Positions 31,540 through 38,108 of a DNA stretch of 42,107 nucleotides are shown one piece after another; position 1 is the first letter of the stretch; each line of letters opens with the position of its first letter. The notes under the pieces were generated by a model, which did no database searches, was not told the DNA's origin, and saw only the letters and a list, made by a program, of their open reading frames with translations. The stretch is from NCBI GenBank assembly GCA_964517435.1, contig CAZFEC010000026.1:1-42107 (forward strand). Direction: 5' to 3'. The position numbers were made by a program, and so were the translations under genes. Source of the stretch: BS150m-G50 sp964517435 (GTDB lineage Bacteria; CAIWAD01; BS150m-G50).

Positions 31540-33111
31540 CTACATCTCTACAATATCCGTTGCGACACGCTCCACGAAGTGACGGTCATGCTCGATGAAC
31601 AGCAGAGTCGGCTCGAAGGTCAAGATTACCTGTTCGATCTGTTCGCGTGACATGATGTCAACGTAGTTGAGCGGCTCGTCCCACAGCAGTAGATGCGCTG
31701 GATGCATGAAGGAGCGACAGAGGTCAACCTTCTTCAATTCACCCTGACTGAAGGTCTCCAGGGGGTGTTCGCAGACTTCGCCCTCCGCGCCCAATACGGC
31801 TAAGATCTGGCGGAAGCGGGTTTCATCGTACCGCGCCTCCCGCAGGTGATCGCGTAGATGGCCGCTCTGCCAGAAGGGACTCTGGTAGGCGCGCAATACT
31901 GACAAATAAGCGGGCAGCCGGATGCTCCCGGCGGCTGGAGTAACCTCACCGCTGATCGCGTTGAAGAGAGTGGTCTTACCGGCGCCGTTCGGCCCCAAAA
32001 GCGCTACCCGTTGACCGCGGTTGACCGTAAGGGAAAATCCGCTCAGAACCGTCTTGTCGCCGTAGCGCACGGTGAGATCCTGGACAGAGAGCAGCTGCTC
32101 CGGTGAACGGCCCGCCGACTGCATACGCAGGTCGCGCTGTTTCTCCACATTCTGCAGCAGTGTCTCCTTCTCCTCGATATCATTCTGGATACGATGCTCG
32201 ATCGACAGCGCCCGTTTCATCAGTTTAGCGGATTTGTGACCGACATAGCCCTTGTCACCGGCACCGATCTTCTCCTTCTCCTTGCGGCCGGACCAGACCC
32301 GCCGCTTGCGGGCGGCGACTTTCAGCTTCCGGATCTCGCGTTTCAGCTTCTCGTCGCGGTGGCTTTCCGCTTCCTGCTCCCGGTCGTATTGTTGCTTCCA
32401 GGTCGAATAGTTACCCGGCATCAGGCGCACCTTGCCGAGCTCGATCGCGATGACATGGTCGGTACAGCGGTCGAGCAGATTGCGGTCGTGTGATACAAGA
32501 ATGAAGCCCGGTTTGGCGGCCAGGTACTCACCCAGCTGCTCCCGCCCCCGCATATCCAGGTGGTCGGTCGGTTCGTCCAGCAGCAGGAACCGCTCCTCCT
32601 TGAGAAAGAGCGCCGCGATCAGGGCGCGCGTCTGCTCCCCGCCGCTCAATTGCGCGAAAGGTTGTGTCAGCAGCTCCTCCGTCATGCCGATCGCGACGAT
32701 CTCGCGTTGGATCAGGGAGTCGATCTCCCAGCCCCGCTGCTGCTCGAAACGCTCGACCAGTGAGGCGTGGCGCGCGAGGTTGTCCGGGTCCGGTTGCTCG
32801 AGCAGCGCCTGCATCTCCCGCTCCCATTCACGATACGGTGCGATGCTGTCCTTGATGACGGTAAAGGCGTCAGTCTGTGGATCGACCGGCGTGCAGGGAA
32901 AGGCGGCGGCAGGCAGCGGCAGCTCCATCCGGCCCCGGGTCGGTTCCAGCTCGCCGCGGATCAGGTTGAGCAGAGTTGTCTTCCCTCGCCCGTTGCGCCC
33001 GATGAGGGCCGTCTTCCAGGCCGTGTCGATCTGCAGCGAGAGATCCTCGAAGATTTCGATATAGGGATCGCTGTAGCTGAAGGATAGGTTTTGTATTTGA
33101 ATGGCAGGCAT
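31540..33111 (-). CDS. ABC-F family ATPase, similar to Lsa-type ribosomal protection proteins
   Basis: A 523-aa soluble protein with two ABC domains and no membrane part. Domain 1 has Walker A GRNGRGKTT (38-46), LSGGEQTRA and LLLDEPTDHLD; domain 2 has GPNGAGKTT, FSQGELKKVD and LLWDEPLNYVD. The segment between them (YSTWKQQYDREQEAESHRDE to KIGAGDKGYVGHKSAKLMKRA) closely follows the linker of Lsa/Vga-like proteins, which enter the ribosomal E site and release lincosamide, streptogramin A and pleuromutilin drugs. Domain 2's signature is FSQGE, also as in that branch. Start ATG 33111 fits the family start (MPAIQIQNLSFSY); the frame remains open to 33207. Resistance is an inference; a housekeeping translation factor is possible. 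Confidence 0.88.
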   Translation of the reverse strand: MPAIQIQNLSFSYSDPYIEIFEDLSLQIDTAWKTALIGRNGRGKTTLLNLIRGELEPTRGRMELPLPAAAFPCTPVDPQTDAFTVIKDSIAPYREWEREMQALLEQPDPDNLARHASLVERFEQQRGWEIDSLIQREIVAIGMTEELLTQPFAQLSGGEQTRALIAALFLKEERFLLLDEPTDHLDMRGREQLGEYLAAKPGFILVSHDRNLLDRCTDHVIAIELGKVRLMPGNYSTWKQQYDREQEAESHRDEKLKREIRKLKVAARKRRVWSGRKEKEKIGAGDKGYVGHKSAKLMKRALSIEHRIQNDIEEKETLLQNVEKQRDLRMQSAGRSPEQLLSVQDLTVRYGDKTVLSGFSLTVNRGQRVALLGPNGAGKTTLFNAISGEVTPAAGSIRLPAYLSVLRAYQSPFWQSGHLRDHLREARYDETRFRQILAVLGAEGEVCEHPLETFSQGELKKVDLCRSFMHPAHLLLWDEPLNYVDIMSREQIEQVILTFEPTLLFIEHDRHFVERVATDIVEM

Positions 33112-33411
33112 GGTTCGTCTCAGGTTTGGTGATATGTAACGGATTGGATGCGGGGGCAGGTTCATGCATGGGCGGGTCACAGACCCGCCCCTACGTTCCG
33201 ACTCCACGACGTTTTATCGTTCTTAAGCCGCTACATGATCATTCCGTCACCTCGAGTTAAGACGAATCATATGAAATGTGATACATCAGTATAATGTATC
33301 ACGGGGTAAGATGCGACTAGAGAAATGAAGGCTCAATTAGCTAACTACTTTTGTCGGATTAATCGATTCCCGATGCCGATCCCGAGACTGATACCCGATG
33401 CAGATCATCCC
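33112..33411. other. Intergenic region with two hairpins and a GGTATCGG-family arm
   Basis: No gene. From left to right it holds GGGCGGGTC/GACCCGCCC (33170-33190, perfect nine-base arms, loop ACA), an inverted pair of the GTGATACA motif (33278-33302), and CCGATGCCGATCCCGAG words (33362-33400) that match one arm of the post-stop hairpin family, here ten bases behind the stop of the gene at 33412. Confidence 0.7.
33278..33302. repeat. Inverted pair of the GTGATACA motif
   Basis: GTGATACAT (33278-33286), loop CAGTATA, ATGTATCAC (33294-33302): perfect nine-base arms. It lies 110 bp beyond the minus-strand gene at 33412, where a terminator would be expected, though no T-run follows. Confidence 0.85.
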
Positions 33412-34608
33412 TCATTCCACCACCGTGACGAGATAGAAACGCTTTTCCCATTGTGACACATCACCCAGCGGCAGGCTGGTAGCGGTCGTGGTTGCCAGCA
33501 GGTTGTCGAAGGGACCGTACGGCTCCCCGCTCCAGTAGACATTGAAGGTGGCGGTGACGTCGTAGCTCCAGACCAGCAGCCCTTCGCTGCCGGACAACTC
33601 GATCCTCAGGTCATCCACCGGCTGCGGGCCATAGTTGAACCGTTCGAAGTAGACATCGTGATCGTCGGGGAAGCTGACCGCGTGCGCCCAGACCAGATAG
33701 ATGCCGTGCCCCTCGGTGAAGAAGTGCGGCTGGGTGTTATTGGTGCCGTCCCACGTGATCTGTTCCTCCGGTTCCCAGTTAACGCCGTCCTCGGAGCGGC
33801 AGCGCCAGAGGTTGTAGGCGGGATAGGTGTGCTTGGCGTAATACACCAGGTAGGCGCCGTCGATCATCTCGCCCGCAAAGGGATCGTGAGAGTTCAGGTT
33901 CGTGGTCAGGCGCACCTCGCCGGTCCAGGCGGTGAGGTTGAGCGACTGCTTGACGAAGACGTCGTAATCGTACTGCCCACCGGTGCCCCGGTGGTAGGAG
34001 CAGAGATAGGTTCCGTCCGTATGTTTCATGATGCGCGCCCGGTAACCGGAGCCGTTGACCTGTCGCCGGTCGGTATCCCAGCTGCCGCCGGCGGGGCAGT
34101 GTGCCACGTACACCCCGTCCCCGGAGACGATGTAGCTCATGGTGACGGCGCCATCCGGTTCCAGCTCGACCGTCGGATCGTAATACTGGACCATGTCGGG
34201 CCAGCCCAGGTTGACTATCCCCTCCTGCACCCAGATGAGCCCGTCCAGCGAAGCGGCGCTGTAGATGCGGTAGAGGCCGCTTTCATTGGAGGCGTACCAG
34301 ACCCGCAGCGAGGCGTCGGCGTACTGGACATAGCTGAGGGTCGCCTGGTCGCCCGGGGCGGTGACGATGCAGTGCGGCGTGGTCCAGCTGGCGCCGTCAT
34401 CGCTGGAGAAGGTGGCCCAGAGATCACCGGAAACCCAGTCCGGATTGCGGTCGAAGATGATCAGCAGACGGCCGTCCTGCAGCCGCTCCAGCCAGGATTC
34501 GTAATCGTTGGTGGGGCCGCCGACCACGACCGTCGGGGTAGCCATTACCCGGGTTGTCAGCAGCAACAGTGTGCCGAACAGCAGCGTCGACTGTAATGGG
34601 CGTTTCAT
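33412..34608 (-). CDS. Secreted sialidase-fold (BNR-like) beta-propeller protein
   Basis: A 398-aa exported protein with signal peptide MKRPLQSTLLFGTLLLLTTRVMA. Repeats with the Asp-box pattern follow: FSSDDGASWTTPHC (S-x-D-x-G-x-x-W), ASLDGLIWVQE and RSEDGVNWEPEEQ, spaced through the chain, which points to a sialidase/glycosyl hydrolase-type propeller. The sialidase arginine triad cannot be confirmed by eye, so it may bind or cut glycans. The C-terminus (VDDLRIELSGSEGLLVWSYD to YLVTVVE) looks like a fibronectin-like domain. ATG 34608 is chosen for its GGGAGTG ribosome binding site and signal peptide; the open frame further up is the translated repeat at 34691. A YGTGATACR motif lies 16 bp before the start. 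Confidence 0.8.
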   Translation of the reverse strand: MKRPLQSTLLFGTLLLLTTRVMATPTVVVGGPTNDYESWLERLQDGRLLIIFDRNPDWVSGDLWATFSSDDGASWTTPHCIVTAPGDQATLSYVQYADASLRVWYASNESGLYRIYSAASLDGLIWVQEGIVNLGWPDMVQYYDPTVELEPDGAVTMSYIVSGDGVYVAHCPAGGSWDTDRRQVNGSGYRARIMKHTDGTYLCSYHRGTGGQYDYDVFVKQSLNLTAWTGEVRLTTNLNSHDPFAGEMIDGAYLVYYAKHTYPAYNLWRCRSEDGVNWEPEEQITWDGTNNTQPHFFTEGHGIYLVWAHAVSFPDDHDVYFERFNYGPQPVDDLRIELSGSEGLLVWSYDVTATFNVYWSGEPYGPFDNLLATTTATSLPLGDVSQWEKRFYLVTVVE

Positions 34609-34690
34609 TTTACACTCCCTTGTGTGATACAAATCATGCATTCGATGAACGTTCCCGTGATCGGCCCCCGGGGCTGCGACGTTTCTCACA

Positions 34691-34793
34691 CCCGGGGCTG
34701 GCGCCCCGGGCTGTAACGTCCCCATACCCGGGGCTAGCGCCCCGGGCTGTAACGTCCCCATACCCGGGGCTAGCGCCCCGGGCTAGAATAAAG
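34691..34793. repeat. 36-bp palindromic tandem repeat
   Basis: Units at 34691-34726 and 34727-34762 and a partial unit from 34763. Each contains CCCGGGGCTAGCGCCCCGGG (first copy with one change, TGGC for TAGC), a near-perfect palindrome, then a CTGTAACGTCCCCATA spacer. The last copy runs into AGCCGCCCCTACGGGGCTT, a further hairpin. Sequences of this kind recur between genes in many environmental bacteria. There are no unique spacers, so it is not a CRISPR. Confidence 0.85.
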
Positions 34794-34849
34794 CCGCCCC
34801 TACGGGGCTTAATGGATGTGATGATAAAGGTCGTATAGGCAGTCATCGG

Positions 34850-35925
34850 TCAATCCGGCAACAACGCCGTCACCTTGTAAAAACGCAGCGGGTCGGTTTG
34901 CGGTGCCATCCACCAGAAGGCGCGCCCCTTCAGGTTGCAGTTCAACGATTGCGAGTGGGNNNNNNNNNNNNNNNNNNNNNNNNNNNNNNNNNNNNNNNNN
35001 NNNNNNNNNNNNNNNNNNNNNNNNNNNNNNNNNNNNNNNNNNNNNNNNNNNNNNNNNNNGCCATCCACCAGAAGGCGCGCCCCTTCAGGTTGCAGTTCAA
35101 CGATTGCGAGTGGGCGCAGCTGCAGTATTCGCACAGCTCACTCCCCGGGTGGAGCGCGCACCATTCCTGCGCCCAGTTGCCGCCGCTGTAGTCGCAGTTG
35201 TCGTTCGCGTAGAGATCCAGGAAGTAGCTGCCGTCGGGGTCGTAACTCTCGATGTCGGCGAAGTCGAACAGCACACAGTCATGATTGATGCAGTGCTGCC
35301 GGATCTGTTCGTTGCGCTGGTGGAGGTTGCCCTCTTCGCCGGTACCATTCAGGTGCCCTGTCATATAGACGAAAGTAACGCCGGGATAGTCCGCCTCGAG
35401 GCCGCTCATCAGGTCGAGATAGAGCTGGATGTTTTCCGGGGTGGTGTCGGCCTGTCCGCACCAGGACCACATGACAAGGTTGCGGCTGGTGTAGCGGGGA
35501 TCCTCCAGCATGGCGCGGGTCGCGACCTCCCACTGGGTGCGGTTGGGATTGCCCAGGTCGCTGGCCCCTTCCGGCTCGCCGTCCCAGAAGGAGAGGACGC
35601 CGAGGGGCGCCTGCGGATTGCCGCCGCCATATTTATAGTAGTAATAGTCGTCGCAGTAACCCCAGAGGCAATCGATACAGCCGGCGTCGCCGCATCCGCT
35701 GCAGGAGCAGCCCTCGAATTCGTTCAGGTTGGACATGCCGGAGACCACCTGGCTGCCGTGAGAGGTGTGGCCGTAAGAGGCGAAGAGCGTCGTCTTGGCG
35801 GCTTCGATGTATTCCACCGGTACCAGGCTGATGTCGGTACAGGTGTGGTCGATGATCAAGCCCTGCGCCGGCGCCGTGGCGGCGTGGATCAAGAGACATA
35901 AGGTGATAGTGGTGAATCGCAACAT
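34850..35925 (-). CDS. Secreted protein of unknown function, broken by a false assembly gap
   Basis: The frame starts at ATG 35925 with a signal peptide (LRFTTITLCLLIHAATAPAQG) and runs to the gap at 35059; the end lies left of the gap (34959-34850). The same 55 bases flank the Ns (34905-34959 and 35060-35114). With one copy and the Ns removed, the parts join in frame into 306 aa ending KVTALLPD. Seen motifs are TLFASYGHTSHGSQVVSGM, a Cys-rich loop (CSCSGCGDAGCIDC), VMWSWCGQAD, VTFVYMTGHLNG and CAHSQSLNCNLKGRAFWWM. The GHTSHGS and HSQSLNCN blocks look like a conserved family, possibly a hydrolase of SGNH-like order, but I cannot name it. The C-terminal FYKVTA resembles the end of a fibronectin-like domain. 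Confidence 0.8.
34960..35059. other. Assembly gap (100 N), probably artefactual
   Basis: 100 Ns flanked by identical 55-base sequences. An exact 55-base overlap is what two contigs share at the k-mer size of a de Bruijn assembler, so the contigs should be merged rather than spaced. Confidence 0.95.
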
Positions 35926-36077
35926 AACTCCCTCGTCTTCAGTCTTATGGATAGTATGATACTCGGTTTTACGACATCACACCGGCGGGCAAACCCGGCG
36001 TGTCGATCGCAGGCGTATGTTTCGTTGGAAGCACAAAATACGGAATTCTGCGGTCTTATGCTTGGTGAAGGTAATAC

Positions 36078-36108
36078 CTACTTTTCTTTTAGCTCAAAAG
36101 AAAAGTAG
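36078..36108. repeat. Perfect 13-bp inverted repeat
   Basis: CTACTTTTCTTTT, loop AGCTC, AAAAGAAAAGTAG. AT-rich arms; similar words are common between genes in Bacteroidetes and relatives. Confidence 0.8.
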
Positions 36109-36193
36109 CAAAAGAAAGGAGCTTCGGCGCCCGACAAGGCACGGGAGGCGTTAAGCGTAAGCTCGATCACGCTCCAGCTCCGCAGCATGTAAA

Positions 36194-36240
36194 GCCCATC
36201 GCACACTATCGAAATCAAACGTTATCCATGGGCGATGGGC
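36194..36240. repeat. 9-bp inverted repeat GCCCATCGC/GCGATGGGC
   Basis: Arms 36194-36202 and 36232-36240 with a 29-nt loop, middle member of the three-part structured stretch. Confidence 0.7.
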
Positions 36241-36253
36241 TGACTAACTGCAC

Positions 36254-36324
36254 CGGCCGCGCTAGAATTCACTGAAGTCACGACAGACAATCGTCTTATT
36301 GAGGATTGTCTGTCGGCGCGGCCG
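36254..36324. repeat. Nested inverted repeats
   Basis: Outer arms CGGCCGCGC (36254-36262) and GCGCGGCCG (36316-36324) enclose inner arms GACAGACAATC (36282-36292) and GATTGTCTGTC (36304-36314), all perfect. The inner and outer right arms are separated by one base, the left ones by 19. Confidence 0.75.
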
Positions 36325-36516
36325 CTAAAGGAGCTATCGCGCAATCGACCTTACGGACGCCAAACCTTGCCTTGATGGCGCCAAAACTTCAAGAATACTT
36401 GGTTTTTACTCTATCAACTAGTTGGAAACCGAGAGGAACCAAAACCCTAGGCAAATCGTCACAGATTGATATTTTGACAGCAATAGGAGAGTAAACAGAC
36501 CTTGTGAGGAGTTCTC

Positions 36517-37791
36517 ATGTCTTTTCGTTATCTGCTTCTAGCGTTGATCATGTCGACGGCTCTGCTGGGCGCCTGCAGCAAAGCCAAAAACAGTCAGCAG
36601 AGTACCGATATCCCCATCAGGCAGGGACACGCGCCTGAGGATGTCGCCGCGGCCGCCGCCACCCTGGCCCAGGACAACACCGCCTTTGCCTGCGAGCTGT
36701 ACCGCCGGCTGCGCCCCGGGAACGACAATCTGTTCCTTTCCCCCTGGAGTATCTCCAATGCATTCGCCATGGCTTATGCCGGTGCCGAGGGGCAGACCGC
36801 CGCGCAGATGGCCTCCGCGCTCAACTTCACCCTGACGGAACAGCTGCTGCATCCCGCTTTCGCCGAGCTGGACGCCAAACTGACGGCGGCACAGGCGGGG
36901 GAGGGTGTGCGGCTGGATGTCGCCAATTCGCTCTGGCCGCAGGCGGACTACCCGCTGCTGGAGGATTACCTGGCGCTGTTGAAGGAGTACTACGGTGTTT
37001 CCGTGACGCAGGTGGATTACCGCGAAGCGCGCGAGGAGGCGCGAGCGCTGATCAACGCCTGGGTGGAAGCTAAAACCGAGGACAAGATCCGCAACCTGAT
37101 CCAACCGGGTGTGCTCACCGCCCTGACCCGCCTGGTGCTGGTCAACGCCATCTACTTCAAGGGCAGCTGGGAAAGCCCCTTTGACGGCAAGGATACGCAG
37201 CTGGCGAACTTCACCGTCGCACCGGGCCGGCCGGTCAAGACGCCGATGATGAACCAGACCGGCGATTTCAAATACGCCGATCTCGATTCCCTCGAGATCC
37301 TGCAGCTGCCCTACCAGGGCGGCCAGCTGGCGCTGACCATTCTGCTGCCGGAAGCTATCGACGGCCTGACCTGGCTGGAGGGGCAGCTGTCGGCGGACCA
37401 TCTCACCGCCTGGCAGGAGCAGCTGGTCCGGCAGAAGATCAAGATCCAGGTGCCGCAGTTCAAGCTCACCTCTTCTTTCCGGCTGGATCAGAGCCTGCGG
37501 GCGATGGGAATGGAGGACGCCTTCGACGCGAGCGCGGCCGATTTCGCCGGGATGGACGGCAAGCCGAACTGGCTCTTCATCGGCGCCGCGGTGCACAAGG
37601 CATTCGTGGAGGTGAATGAGACCGGCACAGAGGCTGCCGCCGCGACCGGCCTGGTGATGGGGCTGACCAGCGTGCCGCAGCACCCGATCTTCCGCGCCAA
37701 TCATCCGTTCGTCTTCCTCATCCAGGAGATCGAGAGTGGCAACCTGCTCTTCCTCGGGCGGTTGGTGGATCCGACTAAGGAAGGGGAATAG
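36517..37791 (+). CDS. Serpin-family protease inhibitor, lipoprotein
   Basis: A 424-aa protein with a lipoprotein signal (YLLLALIMSTALLGAC) and a full-length serpin fold of about 380 residues: NLFLSPWSISNAFAMAYAGA, LVLVNAIYFKGSWESPF, LQLPYQGGQLALTILLP and HPFVFLIQEIESGNLLFLGRL. The reactive-loop hinge (NETGTEAAAATG) matches that of inhibitory serpins, so it should trap a serine or cysteine protease. By alignment with antitrypsin the scissile bond falls in the MGLTS stretch, with Thr-Ser or a near neighbour as P1-P1'. Membrane anchoring suggests defence of the cell envelope against outside proteases. GAGGAG precedes the ATG. No protease gene is adjacent. Confidence 0.95.
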   Translation: MSFRYLLLALIMSTALLGACSKAKNSQQSTDIPIRQGHAPEDVAAAAATLAQDNTAFACELYRRLRPGNDNLFLSPWSISNAFAMAYAGAEGQTAAQMASALNFTLTEQLLHPAFAELDAKLTAAQAGEGVRLDVANSLWPQADYPLLEDYLALLKEYYGVSVTQVDYREAREEARALINAWVEAKTEDKIRNLIQPGVLTALTRLVLVNAIYFKGSWESPFDGKDTQLANFTVAPGRPVKTPMMNQTGDFKYADLDSLEILQLPYQGGQLALTILLPEAIDGLTWLEGQLSADHLTAWQEQLVRQKIKIQVPQFKLTSSFRLDQSLRAMGMEDAFDASAADFAGMDGKPNWLFIGAAVHKAFVEVNETGTEAAAATGLVMGLTSVPQHPIFRANHPFVFLIQEIESGNLLFLGRLVDPTKEGE

Positions 37792-38108
37792 GTTCACATT
37801 TCGCTGCCGGGAAGTGCGTTTCCACGAGCAGGGTGTGGATGGCAAGTCGGCTACTAAGATTTTTCTAACTTAGAAAAGTCTTAGTTAGCTGGAGCTTAGT
37901 AGATGGTGACCGGCGGTCGACCTCGTCGTTAGATTACTTACTTCAATTGGCTCTGATCAGGGCTACCTCCACTAACAGACAACAACTCTCGTCAGCAAAT
38001 CTGGCCCAGGATTTGCATAACCGGTTTATGTGTCTTTCTTTGTGAGACGTCGAAATTTCAGTCATCCCGGGAGAAGCAAATCATCCAAAGAATCGCGAGT
38101 ACTCGTAG
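37792..38108. other. Intergenic region, nothing recognised
   Basis: 317 bases between the serpin and kinase genes. A weak AAGTCTTAG-type inverted stretch near 37855-37885 (GATTTTTCTAACTTAGAAAA) may end serpin transcription; no other structure was seen. Confidence 0.5.

Larger units (their letters stand above)
35926..36516. other. Non-coding region with three sets of inverted repeats
   Basis: No supported gene in 591 bases. Inverted repeats at 36078-36108, 36194-36240 and 36254-36324 lie in one 250-bp stretch, suggesting a structured RNA or a small non-coding mobile element. A 62-codon frame at 36306-36494 begins inside a hairpin and is not convincing. Confidence 0.6.

Noticed and set aside
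34691..34793. 36-bp repeats as a CRISPR array
   Set aside because: Units are directly adjacent without unique spacers and are themselves palindromes; no cas genes.
36306..36494. 62-codon frame before the serpin gene
   Set aside because: Starts within a hairpin arm, lacks a ribosome binding site and has no protein-like pattern.
36538..37845. 435-codon frame opposite the serpin gene
   Set aside because: Antisense shadow of a complete serpin.
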